Below are positions 9,479 through 17,715 of a stretch of DNA of 64,000 nucleotides, piece by piece. The notes beneath the pieces were generated by a model that was not told the origin of the DNA, ran no database searches, and was given only the letters and a program-made list of their open reading frames with translations. Each line of letters opens with the position of its first letter. Position 1 is the first letter of the stretch. Both the position numbers and the translations under genes were made by a program. The DNA is from MWBF01 sp040772005 (GTDB taxonomy: Bacteria; Chloroflexota; Anaerolineae; CG2-30-64-16), in NCBI GenBank assembly GCA_040772005.1, contig JAXGYZ010000002.1, positions 310,001 through 374,000 on the forward strand. The letters are read 5' to 3'.

Positions 9479-10948
9479 ATGGCGCGCGCCTTAACTTTCG
9501 CCCCTTTGCAGGCCGCACGACGGCGGCTCAAGACGTCGCGCCTCGCGCGCACGGGCTACCTCATCCCGCTGCTTGCCATCAGCCTGCTCTTCATGGCCCC
9601 GCTCCTGGTGCGGCCGCTGGCCGCGCGCGACGACGGGACAGGCTGGCGCGCGCTGGGGCTGCGCGGGCAGACGGTGCTGAATTTCGCCATCGCGAGCGGC
9701 GAAGGCGAGCACATGCTCTATGCTGAGACTGCGACGGGCCTGTGGCGCTATGTCGCCGCCGAGGGTGCAGACGGCAATTGGGAAAGCATCGACGCGGGAC
9801 TGCCGCGCAACAGCCTTGGCGGGCCTGCGCTGGCCGCGTGGCGCGTCGTGCCGGGTCGCGCGCGGCACATCTACGCGCTGACCGGCTCCGGCGCGTTCCG
9901 CCAGCTCTACCACACGGCGGACGGTGGGGTCCACTGGCGCAGCGTCGGCCCCGCGCCCGGCAAGCCGCTGCATCCGGCGCTGGCGGTCCTCCCCGGCCTG
10001 CGGACGCCGAGCGACCTGATCTTGCTGGCGACCGATACGCGGCTCCAGCGCAGCACGGACGGCGGCGCAACCTGGGCGCCCGGCGGCCCGTGGTCGCAGG
10101 CGGCCGCTGACCCCCCCGCAGGGGCCGCCGGCGAAGGTGAGACGCAGATTGTGGCGCTCCTGGCCGAGAGCAGCGCGCCGGAGCACCTGTTCATCCTGAC
10201 CGAATCGGGCCGCGTCTGGCTCAGCGACAGCGGCGGACTGGCGTGGCGCGATGCGCTCCCCGCAGCCGCGCCCGTGACCGCACTCGCCATCGCGCCCTAT
10301 TTCGGCATCCGGGCCTGGGCCGCGACGACCGAGGGCCTGGCATCCAGCGTGGACAGCGGCGCATCCTGGAGCCTGGGACCGCTGCCGGGCGGTCGGTCGA
10401 TTACGGCGCTGGCAAGCGACGTGCGCGTCCCGGAAACCCTCTATGCCGGCGTGCAGGGCGGCGAGGTGTATCGCAGCGACGACAGCGGCGCGACGTGGAC
10501 GACGCTCGCACGGCCCGGCGCGGCGCAGGTCCGCGCGTTGGTGCTGGATGCGGGCTCGCGCGGGCTGCTCTATGCCGCGACCGATGACGGCGTGTGGGTG
10601 CGCGAGGTGATGCCGCTGCAGCCGACGCCAGCGCCGACGCCGAGGGATACGGCGACCTTCGCGCCGACGCCGACGGCCACGGCGACTGCCACGGCCAGCC
10701 CGACTGTGACTCGGACGGCAACGCATACGCCGTCCCCCACCGTCACCCTCACAGCCACCGCAACGGCGACGGCGACGCCGACGGCCACCGCAACGCGGCG
10801 TCCGGCGCGCACACCGACGTCGTCGGCTACGCCGACTTACACGCCACCGGCGCAGCCGCCCGTACAACCGCCGGCTCCGCCGCCTGACGGTGATGAGCCG
10901 GGTGGTGTGCTAGTGGCTCCTACAGCCACATCGATTCCGCCGCGATGA
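9479..10948 (+). CDS. N-terminally anchored BNR/sialidase-type beta-propeller protein
   Basis: 489 residues. A basic N-terminus and one hydrophobic helix (about 26-46, YLIPLLAISLLFMAPLLV) act as membrane anchor or uncleaved signal. Residues 60-375 carry repeated Asp-box/BNR-like units (STDGGATW, SVDSGASW, RSDDSGATW), as in Ycf48/sortilin-type propellers. The C-terminal 110 residues are a Thr/Pro/Ala linker without a YLPLV tail. The stop codon overlaps the kinase start in an ATGATGA arrangement, so the two are probably translationally coupled. It may be a sensory or ligand-binding partner of the kinase; that is inference from coupling only. Confidence 0.8.
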   Translation: MARALTFAPLQAARRRLKTSRLARTGYLIPLLAISLLFMAPLLVRPLAARDDGTGWRALGLRGQTVLNFAIASGEGEHMLYAETATGLWRYVAAEGADGNWESIDAGLPRNSLGGPALAAWRVVPGRARHIYALTGSGAFRQLYHTADGGVHWRSVGPAPGKPLHPALAVLPGLRTPSDLILLATDTRLQRSTDGGATWAPGGPWSQAAADPPAGAAGEGETQIVALLAESSAPEHLFILTESGRVWLSDSGGLAWRDALPAAAPVTALAIAPYFGIRAWAATTEGLASSVDSGASWSLGPLPGGRSITALASDVRVPETLYAGVQGGEVYRSDDSGATWTTLARPGAAQVRALVLDAGSRGLLYAATDDGVWVREVMPLQPTPAPTPRDTATFAPTPTATATATASPTVTRTATHTPSPTVTLTATATATATPTATATRRPARTPTSSATPTYTPPAQPPVQPPAPPPDGDEPGGVLVAPTATSIPPR

Positions 10949-13305
10949 TGAACCCTACTGCTTCGCCCCTGCCTGCTGCCCGCCGGCGCATCCGCCCGCC
11001 GTCGCTCGTCCGCGTCCAGCGGCTCGTGGACGTGCCGACGCGTTGGACGCTGCTGGCGTTAGGCGCGTGGGTGCTCTGGCGGACGCGCGACGCGAGCGTT
11101 AGCGGGGGCTGGCTGGGGTTGATGGCGGGCTACGCGGTGCTGGCGCTCCTGCCCACGGCCTACTGGCTGACCCGGCCGCAGACCGCCGTCGCGCGCCGCA
11201 CGGATGCATGGCTGGCCTACGGCCTCTACGTCGCGGACGCCCTGTTGGTCAGTGCGCTCATCTGGCGCGACGGCGGCATCAGCAGCGCGCTCTACATCCT
11301 GCTGGTGCTGCTGGCGCTTAAGGCGGTTACGCTCACGCCCACTCTGCCCGGCATGATCTGGATGCCGTTCCTGTTCGGCCCCAGTTATACCGCGGCGCTG
11401 CGGCTGGCCGCAGGCAATTTCGGCTTTCTGGCCGACAGCGCCTTCCAGACGCGCTACATCCTCCTGTGGGCCTGGCTGGTCGGGCTGGTGCTCGTGGCAT
11501 GGGAGCTGGCCCGGCGGACCGCGGAGGCCGTCGAGATGGACGCCGCGCTGACGCAGCAGCAGGTCGCGCTGGCGCAGAAGACCGAAACCCTCCAGCGCAC
11601 CGCGACTGACCTGGGGGATCGCGTGCTGGAGCTGCGCGCCTTGCAGGAGGTTTCGAAGGCGCTGGCGACCACCCTGCGCACGGAAGAGACGCTCCAACTG
11701 GTGCTGGAAAACCTGTGCAGCGTCACGGGGAGCAGCCACTGTGCGGTCGCGCTCGTTGAGGCGGGCCGCGATGACGGGACGCTCAGCGGCGCGTCCTTCG
11801 CGGACGGCGATGAGCAGGTGCAGCCGTTCGCGGCATCGCTCGCGGCAGAGCCGGCCGTCCGCGAGGCGCTGCGCGGGGGGCGGCCCGTAAAGATGGAAGC
11901 TGGAAGCTGGAAGCCGGTTGAGTCATCCCGTGGCGCAGCTTCAAGTTCGGGGCTTCGGGCGCCACGCCAATCCGGACTTCAGGAAATTCTTGGCGGCCAT
12001 CCCTACATCGTGACGCCGCTCATCTCGCGCGGACAGCCTATCGGCGTTCTGCTCGTCGCTCAGCAAGCCAGCCGCGCACAGGGCAAGCTCAACCTGACCG
12101 AGCAGTTGCTCACCAGCTTCGCCTACTTTGCGGCCACTGCGCTGGAGAACGCGCGGCTCTACCAGGATGCCTGGGAGAAACGCCGTGAGCTGGAGGCGGT
12201 GCTCGCCGGCATCGGTGACGGCGTGGTCGTGGTCGACCCGGACATGGCGCTGATCCTGATGAACCCGGTGGCGCGCGATATCCTCGGCCTGGAGGCGGAG
12301 CCGCCCGCGGGCGTGCCGTTGCGCCCCTATCTCAGCGTATCCGCATTCGTGGACCTGCTGGCGGAGACCATGCAGAGCGGCCAGGAGCAGATTCGCGAGC
12401 TCGAGCTGCCCTGTCCGGGTCAGGGCGAGATGACGCCTGCGGACGAGTGCCGCACCTACGGCATCCTGGCCTCGCCCGTCCTGGATGCCGAGGGGCAGGT
12501 CGGCGGGGTGGTTGCGGTCCTGCGCGATGTCACTGCGCAAAAAGAGCTGGAGCGGATGAAGTCCAACTTCCTTTCCGTGGTCAGTCACGAGCTGCGCACG
12601 CCGCTGCATTCGATCAAGGGCTTCGTCGAGATTATCCTCATGGGCAAGACCGGCCCGGTCAGCGAGCTGCAAGAGGACTTCCTCAAGACCGTGCGGACGC
12701 AGACGCTGGTGCTCCAGCGCATGATCGACGACCTGCTGGAATTCTCGCGCATGGAGGCGGGCCGCGTGCGACTGCACCTGGCCGAGGTGTCGCTGCCCGC
12801 GATGGCGCGCAGCGTCAACGCCAAGCTCGCGCCGCTGGCCGAGGAGGGCGGGCTGCGCCTGACCCAGGACCTCCCCGATGACCTGCCGGAGATCGACGGC
12901 GACCGCACGCGGCTGGAGCAGGTGTTGACGAACCTTGTGGAGAATGCGATCAAGTTCACACCGGGCGGGGGCGAAATCGTCATTTCCGGCGAGCGGGTGG
13001 ACGACCGCGTGCGGCTGACCGTCGCGGATTCGGGCATCGGCATCCCGCCGGACGAGCAGGAGAAGGTGTTCGACCGCTTCTACCAGGTGGACGGCAGCGA
13101 GCGCCGCGCATACCGCGGCGCGGGCCTGGGGTTGAGCATCTGCCGCCACATCGTCGAGCGGCACAACGGGCGCATCTGGGTCGAAAGCGAGGGCGTGCCG
13201 GGCCGCGGCAGTCGCTTCCATGTCGAGCTGCCCATCCGGCTCCAGATGGACGAAGCGCCGACCATCGACTTCACCACTCCGGCCCGCGCGAGGCGCGATG
13301 GCTAG
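10945..13305 (+). CDS. Hybrid-input sensor histidine kinase (membrane, GAF, PAS, HisKA, HATPase)
   Basis: 786 residues. About six N-terminal membrane helices (to about residue 190) are followed by a coiled coil, a GAF domain (about 230-410), a PAS-like domain (about 415-530) and a PhoR/ResE-type kinase core. The H-box SHELRTPLHSIKGF has the phospho-accepting His at 548; the N-box is NLVENAIKFTP (N667), G1 is DSGIGIP (D695), and G2 is GAGLGLSICRHIVERH. All catalytic elements look intact, and no receiver domain is attached. The GAF domain carries an in-frame insert (coding 11892-11966) with tandem GGAAGCT units and a CGTGGCGC/GCGCCACG inverted repeat. The gene overlaps its neighbours on both sides and heads a glycan gene run, so it may control surface-glycan synthesis. 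Its partner could be the orphan regulator at 1869. Confidence 0.93.
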   Translation: MMNPTASPLPAARRRIRPPSLVRVQRLVDVPTRWTLLALGAWVLWRTRDASVSGGWLGLMAGYAVLALLPTAYWLTRPQTAVARRTDAWLAYGLYVADALLVSALIWRDGGISSALYILLVLLALKAVTLTPTLPGMIWMPFLFGPSYTAALRLAAGNFGFLADSAFQTRYILLWAWLVGLVLVAWELARRTAEAVEMDAALTQQQVALAQKTETLQRTATDLGDRVLELRALQEVSKALATTLRTEETLQLVLENLCSVTGSSHCAVALVEAGRDDGTLSGASFADGDEQVQPFAASLAAEPAVREALRGGRPVKMEAGSWKPVESSRGAASSSGLRAPRQSGLQEILGGHPYIVTPLISRGQPIGVLLVAQQASRAQGKLNLTEQLLTSFAYFAATALENARLYQDAWEKRRELEAVLAGIGDGVVVVDPDMALILMNPVARDILGLEAEPPAGVPLRPYLSVSAFVDLLAETMQSGQEQIRELELPCPGQGEMTPADECRTYGILASPVLDAEGQVGGVVAVLRDVTAQKELERMKSNFLSVVSHELRTPLHSIKGFVEIILMGKTGPVSELQEDFLKTVRTQTLVLQRMIDDLLEFSRMEAGRVRLHLAEVSLPAMARSVNAKLAPLAEEGGLRLTQDLPDDLPEIDGDRTRLEQVLTNLVENAIKFTPGGGEIVISGERVDDRVRLTVADSGIGIPPDEQEKVFDRFYQVDGSERRAYRGAGLGLSICRHIVERHNGRIWVESEGVPGRGSRFHVELPIRLQMDEAPTIDFTTPARARRDG
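11892..11966 (+). repeat. In-frame repeat insertion within the kinase GAF domain
   Basis: Three tandem GGAAGCT-type units (11895-11915) are followed by an inverted repeat CGTGGCGC (11929-11936)/GCGCCACG (11959-11966). The encoded stretch (MEAGSWKPVESSRGAASSSG) looks like a low-complexity insert between GAF strands and keeps the frame. Confidence 0.55.
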
Positions 13306-14254
13306 GCCGCTCGGCACACTCCAGGTCGATGTGGATGACCTGTGGGTGTACTATGAAAGCATCGGCCGCACAACGCCGCCCGCTGCGCCCCCTGCAGCGT
13401 TCACGCAGGGCATCCCGCGGCTGCTCGACCTGTTCGACCGCTACGGCGCGCGGGCGACCTTCTTCGTCTGCGGCCGCGACCTGCCGGCCCAGGCCTCTGT
13501 GCTGGCCGAGATGGTGCGCCGGGGGCACGAAGTCGCCAACCATTCTGCCACGCACCGCAACGGGTATGCCCGGCTCAGCCGCGCGGAGCTGCGCGCCGAT
13601 GTGCTGGCCGCGCACGAACGCATTGCCGCGGCGACGGGCCGGCCGCCAGTGGGGTTCAAGGCGCCCGGCTTCAGCTTTAACGCGCACCTGCCTGAAGTGC
13701 TGGCGGAGCTGGGCTACCTGTACGACTCGTCCATCCTGCCCACCTACCACGCGCCGCTGCTCCGGCTGCTCCAGCGGGTGCTGTCAGGCGGGCACGTCGA
13801 CCCGACGCACTATGGGCGGTGGGTGTATGGGTTCCGACCGTTGCGACCGTATCGATTGCAGATTGCAGATTACAGATTGCAGATTACGGATTCCAATCTT
13901 GGCGAAGCGGAGCTTCGCACATCTTCAATCTTCAATCTTCAATCCGTCTGGGAGGCGCCGGTCACGACCATGCCGCTGCTGCGGCTGCCGATGCACAGCA
14001 CGTTCGTGTTGAGCGCGGGCCGGTGGCTGTTCGACATGGGGCTGGGGCTGGCACGGGCGCGGGGGGTGCCTGTGAATTACCTGCTCCACGCCGGAGATGT
14101 GGTGGACGCGATGGCCGATCCGGCCCTGGCCTCTTACCGCTTCCTGGTGCAGCCGTGGGATTCACGCCGCCCGCTTTACGAGCATATGCTCGCCCGTCTG
14201 AGCAGCGCCTATCAACTTGTGCCGACCCGGGAGTTTTTATGCGCACGGCCATGA
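13298..14254 (+). CDS. NodB-family polysaccharide deacetylase
   Basis: 318 residues from ATG 13298, overlapping the kinase gene by 8 bases; the frame extends further upstream but only inside the kinase gene. NodB motifs: D11 and D13-D14 in LQVDVDDLW, ATFFVCG (about 53-59), metal ligands H82 and H86 in NHSATH, and GFKAPGFSF as motif 3. The enzyme should remove N- or O-acetyl groups from a carbohydrate, perhaps a lipid-linked or secreted glycan. No signal peptide is visible, so it probably acts in the cytoplasm. Between the catalytic half and the C-terminal part an in-frame palindromic repeat (13854-13944) adds about 30 residues (RLQIADYRLQITD...). The stop overlaps the following glycosyltransferase. 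Confidence 0.9.
   Translation: MARPLGTLQVDVDDLWVYYESIGRTTPPAAPPAAFTQGIPRLLDLFDRYGARATFFVCGRDLPAQASVLAEMVRRGHEVANHSATHRNGYARLSRAELRADVLAAHERIAAATGRPPVGFKAPGFSFNAHLPEVLAELGYLYDSSILPTYHAPLLRLLQRVLSGGHVDPTHYGRWVYGFRPLRPYRLQIADYRLQITDSNLGEAELRTSSIFNLQSVWEAPVTTMPLLRLPMHSTFVLSAGRWLFDMGLGLARARGVPVNYLLHAGDVVDAMADPALASYRFLVQPWDSRRPLYEHMLARLSSAYQLVPTREFLCARP
13854..13944. repeat. In-frame inverted repeat with GATTGCA/TTCAATC arrays
   Basis: Tandem GATTGCAGATTACA-type heptamers lead into the hairpin GGCGAAGCGGAGCTTCGC (13901-13918), then tandem TTCAATC units on the other side. The whole block is a degenerate inverted repeat translated in frame within the deacetylase gene. A related copy is at 32138-32190. 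Confidence 0.7.
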
Positions 14255-14982
14255 ACGAGCGCCGTCTCATCATCATACCGGCCTACAACGAAGCCGCCAA
14301 CCTGCCGCGCGTGCTGCCGGAGATCCGCGCGGCCGCGCCGGAGTATGACCTGGTCGTGGTGGATGACGGCAGTCGGGACGCGACCGCCGCGCTCGCGGCT
14401 GCGCACGGCGCAGCAGTGGTCAGCCTGCCCGCGAATCTCGGCTACGGCGGGGCCGTGCAAACCGGCTTTCGCTACGCCGTGCGCCACGGCTACGGCCTCG
14501 CAGTGGTCATCGATGCGGACGGGCAGCACGACCCGGCGGGCATCCCGCTGCTGGCGGAGGCCGTCGCCTGCTGTGACGCAGATGTGGCCGTGGGCTCGCG
14601 CTTTCGCGGGCAGATGCAGTATCATCAGCCGTGGGTCAAGCGGGTGGGCATGGCGGTCTTCGCGTGGGTCGTCTCGCGCGTCACGGGCCGGGAGGTCACG
14701 GACCCGACTTCCGGGTTCCAGGCGCTCGACCGGGACGCGCTCTGCTTCTTCGCGTATGACAACTACCCGGTGGACTATCCCGATGCGGATACGCTGCTCG
14801 TGCTGCACTATGCCGGGTTCCGCGTCGTGGAGGTGCCTGTCACCATGCGCGAGCGCATCGCCGGGGTGTCCATGCACAGCGGTTGGAAGCCGGTCTACTA
14901 CGTAGGCAAGATGGGGCTGGCGATCACGATGGTGTTGTGGCGGCAGTTGACCCACCAGGGCGCACGCAGGACGGCAGCATGA
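14239..14982 (+). CDS. GT2 glycosyltransferase, dolichyl/undecaprenyl-phosphate-sugar synthase-like
   Basis: 247 residues. The GT-A fold is seen in IIIPAYNEAANL, DDGS (D42-D43) and DADGQHD (D92, D94). The length and the C-terminal end without a membrane domain match DPM1-like polyprenyl-phosphate mannose/glucose synthases. Such enzymes move a sugar from a nucleotide donor to a polyprenyl phosphate, making the donor for GT39-type membrane transferases; two of those lie downstream in the same gene run, which fits. ATG 14239 has a GGGAG site five bases upstream; ATG 14251, overlapping the previous stop as ATGA, is the alternative. It is followed by a DUF2304 membrane protein, a common partner of this enzyme class. 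Confidence 0.9.
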   Translation: MRTAMNERRLIIIPAYNEAANLPRVLPEIRAAAPEYDLVVVDDGSRDATAALAAAHGAAVVSLPANLGYGGAVQTGFRYAVRHGYGLAVVIDADGQHDPAGIPLLAEAVACCDADVAVGSRFRGQMQYHQPWVKRVGMAVFAWVVSRVTGREVTDPTSGFQALDRDALCFFAYDNYPVDYPDADTLLVLHYAGFRVVEVPVTMRERIAGVSMHSGWKPVYYVGKMGLAITMVLWRQLTHQGARRTAA

Positions 14983-15395
14983 TCGATCCGCGCACACGCG
15001 TTTATATGTTTGTGCTAGGGCTGGCCGTGCTGGCCTTCGTGCTCAACCTGGTGCGCACGCGCAAGCTGCAGGAGCGGTATGCGCTGCTCTGGCTGCTGGC
15101 CGGCGTCGGGCTGACGCTGGCGCCGGTCTTCATCCACCAGATCGACGCGTTCGCCTACGCGCTCGGCTTCGCATACCCGCCTGCGCTGCTGCTGATGCTG
15201 GCCGTGATCGGCCTGCTGCTGATCATCTTCCAGCTTTCGCTGACCATCTCGCACAACAGCGATCACCTGAAGGTGCTCACACAGGAGTTGGGGCTGCTGC
15301 GCCACGAGGTCGAGCGCCTGGCCGCGCAGGTGGACGCGCTGCGCGGCGAACGAGCACCGCAAAATGAACGAGGAGAGGGACAGGCAGAGGGCTGA
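14979..15395 (+). CDS. DUF2304-family small membrane protein
   Basis: 138 residues starting at ATG 14979 in an ATGA overlap with the GT2 gene. Membrane segments at about 8-25, 34-52 and 65-88 are followed by a cytoplasmic coiled-coil tail (LKVLTQELGLLRHEVERLAAQVDAL). This matches the DUF2304 pattern of small proteins encoded next to polyprenyl-phosphate glycosyltransferases, where they may tether the enzyme to the membrane; biochemical function is not established. The last base of the stop is the first base of the next start (TGATG). Confidence 0.85.
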   Translation: MIDPRTRVYMFVLGLAVLAFVLNLVRTRKLQERYALLWLLAGVGLTLAPVFIHQIDAFAYALGFAYPPALLLMLAVIGLLLIIFQLSLTISHNSDHLKVLTQELGLLRHEVERLAAQVDALRGERAPQNERGEGQAEG

Positions 15396-16033
15396 TGGCA
15401 AGCAGGGATATGGCGGGAGACCGCATTCGGATCGAGGACAGCGTGGGCGTGTGCGGTGTGCGCGACGACACGCGCGCGCTGGCTGAGGCGGCTGCGCGGC
15501 TGCCCGGGCCGGGCCGCGCGCTGGATATGGGCACGGGCAGCGGTTATGTCGGCATCTACCTGGCGCTGCACGGCTGGGAGGTCCATGCGACCGATGTCAG
15601 CCCGCGCGCGGTCGAGCTGGCGCAGCGCAACGCCGCGGCCAACGGTGCGCCGGTTCGCGTGTACCAGTCGGACCTGTTCGACCGGGTGGAGGGCACGTTC
15701 GACCTCATCCTGTTCAATCCGCCGATGCGGCCTGACGAGACCGAGTTTAGCCGGATCGTGACGAGCCTGCTGCGCCGCAGTCCGCGCATCAGTGGCTGGC
15801 TCATGCGCATCGTCGGTGACCGCTTCGAGCGCGGCCGGCACGAGTTCCTGGCGAGCGTATTGACCGCTGCGCGCGGCCGGCTCAACCCGGGCAGCCGGGT
15901 GTTGATGGGCGTCAGCTCCGACGAAATCGAGCGTCTGGGCCGGCTGCCGGGCGTCCGCGTGGTCGAAGTGACCCCCATCCCGACGATGCCCCGCCAGGAC
16001 ATCGTCCATTTCGCGCTGGAGGAGGGCGCGTGA
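15395..16033 (+). CDS. Class I SAM-dependent methyltransferase, HemK/RsmC-like
   Basis: 212 residues. SAM motif I is LDMGTGSG (residues 42-50-ish), the acidic motif II is TDVS (D67), and the NPPM at 108-111 is the (N/D)PP(Y/F/M) motif of N-methylating HemK-type and small-domain methyltransferases. The protein is shorter than PrmC/HemK (about 280) and lacks its N-terminal helical domain. Its position inside a glycan operon suggests a surface-molecule or small-molecule substrate, but an rRNA or protein substrate cannot be excluded. Both ends overlap neighbouring genes. Confidence 0.85.
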   Translation: MASRDMAGDRIRIEDSVGVCGVRDDTRALAEAAARLPGPGRALDMGTGSGYVGIYLALHGWEVHATDVSPRAVELAQRNAAANGAPVRVYQSDLFDRVEGTFDLILFNPPMRPDETEFSRIVTSLLRRSPRISGWLMRIVGDRFERGRHEFLASVLTAARGRLNPGSRVLMGVSSDEIERLGRLPGVRVVEVTPIPTMPRQDIVHFALEEGA

Positions 16034-17715
16034 CCGTCGCGGCAGGTTCCCAGGTGCGCGCCGGTGGTCGCGTGCGTTGGGAGATGGTAGGTCTGGCAAT
16101 CAGCCTCGCCCTGGCATTCGCCGTGCGCGTCCACGTGGCGGGCATCCCGCGCATCGTGTGGGGGGACGAGCCGTTCTACCTGTGGCTCGGCCAGAGCCTG
16201 TGGGCGGGCCAGGGGTATCAACTCTTCGGATTCTCCGGCGCACACTTCCCCCCACTGTTCCCGGCCATCGCGGGCGGGTTGGCCTATGTGGCCGGGGGGC
16301 TGCAACAGGCGAGCGAGTGGATCTACATTGTCTCCGGCGTGCTGCTCGTGCTGCCGCTGTGGGCCATCGCGCGGCGGCTGGGGGGTGCGCTGGCGGGCTG
16401 GGCCACCGCGATGGCGACTGCGGCCTACCCCGCGCTGACGTGGGGCGTGCCGTACTGGGGCACGATGACCGAGCCGCTGTATCTGCTGATCGTGGCGGCG
16501 GCGCTGTATTTGCTCGTGCGCCGCGTGACGGACGCTGAGGCGGGCGTGTGGCTGCGCGATTATCTGCTGCTTGGCGGGCTGCTGGGGCTGGCCTACCTCG
16601 TGCGCACGGAGGCGCTGGTCCTCGCGCCGGTGATGTTCGGTCTGCTGGCCGCGGCCCAGGTGTGGCGCCCGCGGCAGGCCAGCACGGCGCGCTGGCCTGC
16701 CGCACTCGCCGGTGTTGCCGCGGGCATGGTGGTCTTCTTCCTGGTCGCGCTGCCGTTCATCATCTACCTCCATGACCGGACCGGCGAATGGCGACTGACC
16801 GGGGCCGCGGGCATGGCTTATGTCAGCATGGAGGGGCTGTCCAGCGGCAACGTGGGTTCGTTCGATGCGAGCACATGGGGCCTGGACCCGGCCAGCGGCG
16901 AGGTGTATCTGTTTGCGCCTGCGAGCGAGGAGGAAGGGCTGCTCTCCGCCGTCAGCGCCCACCCGGTCGCATTCCTGCGCCGGCTGTACGGCAATCTCTA
17001 TGACCTGGCGGAACTGCTCACCGGCCTCCGACTGGTGCCGGTGCTGGTCGTGGTGCTGGCGGTGCTCGGCCTTTTTGCCCGGCCGTGGTCTGCCGACCGG
17101 CTGTGGGGCGAGCTAACGCTGTTCGGTTCGCTGCTCGCGCCGTTGAGCTATGTGCCGTTCTTCGTGCAGGATCGCTACATGGCAGGCATCCTCCTGCCGG
17201 TGCTGGTCTGGTGCGGCCTCGGCACCGCGTACCTGGGCGGCTGGCTGCACGAGTCCTGGCGGAATCTCCGGTCTGGCCGTGCGGTGAGCGCAGTTGGCCG
17301 CGGCGTGCTGTTGGCCGCGCCGGTTGTAGCACTCACGCTGTTCCAGCTGTGGCGCGGCCCCGCGCTGCGGGAGACCCTGAACGTGACGGGTGCATACCAG
17401 CCCGCGCACCTCGACGCGGCGGCCGCGCTGCGTGATGCGGGTGCGGTGGAGACGGACGTGGTGCTGACGCGCTACCCGGCCATCGCCTTCCACGCAGGGA
17501 CGCGCTGGTCCCCGACGCCCGCGGCGCCTTGGGATGACGTGCTGACGTATGCGCGGGCGAAGGGTGCGACCTACCTGGTCATGGACGAGCGCGAGGGCCG
17601 CCTGCGCCCGCAGCTTGCCTTCCTGCTGGACCCGGCGCAGGCCCCGCGTGAGTTGGAGCACCTGCGCACCTTCGAAGACGGCCAGCGCAAGACGCTGGTC
17701 TACCGGTTCCGGTGA
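16030..17715 (+). CDS. GT39/ArnT-type membrane glycosyltransferase
   Basis: 561 residues from GTG 16030 (GTGA overlap). The first membrane helix is followed by an extracytoplasmic loop with acidic residues D46-E47 (VWGDEPFYLW), the catalytic DE region of PMT/ArnT-type transferases. About ten further helices follow, then a C-terminal soluble domain. The family transfers sugars from polyprenyl-phosphate carriers to lipids or proteins on the outer face. The GT2 enzyme at 14239 could make its donor. The acceptor is unknown. The next gene overlaps in a GTGA. Confidence 0.87.
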   Translation: MTVAAGSQVRAGGRVRWEMVGLAISLALAFAVRVHVAGIPRIVWGDEPFYLWLGQSLWAGQGYQLFGFSGAHFPPLFPAIAGGLAYVAGGLQQASEWIYIVSGVLLVLPLWAIARRLGGALAGWATAMATAAYPALTWGVPYWGTMTEPLYLLIVAAALYLLVRRVTDAEAGVWLRDYLLLGGLLGLAYLVRTEALVLAPVMFGLLAAAQVWRPRQASTARWPAALAGVAAGMVVFFLVALPFIIYLHDRTGEWRLTGAAGMAYVSMEGLSSGNVGSFDASTWGLDPASGEVYLFAPASEEEGLLSAVSAHPVAFLRRLYGNLYDLAELLTGLRLVPVLVVVLAVLGLFARPWSADRLWGELTLFGSLLAPLSYVPFFVQDRYMAGILLPVLVWCGLGTAYLGGWLHESWRNLRSGRAVSAVGRGVLLAAPVVALTLFQLWRGPALRETLNVTGAYQPAHLDAAAALRDAGAVETDVVLTRYPAIAFHAGTRWSPTPAAPWDDVLTYARAKGATYLVMDEREGRLRPQLAFLLDPAQAPRELEHLRTFEDGQRKTLVYRFR

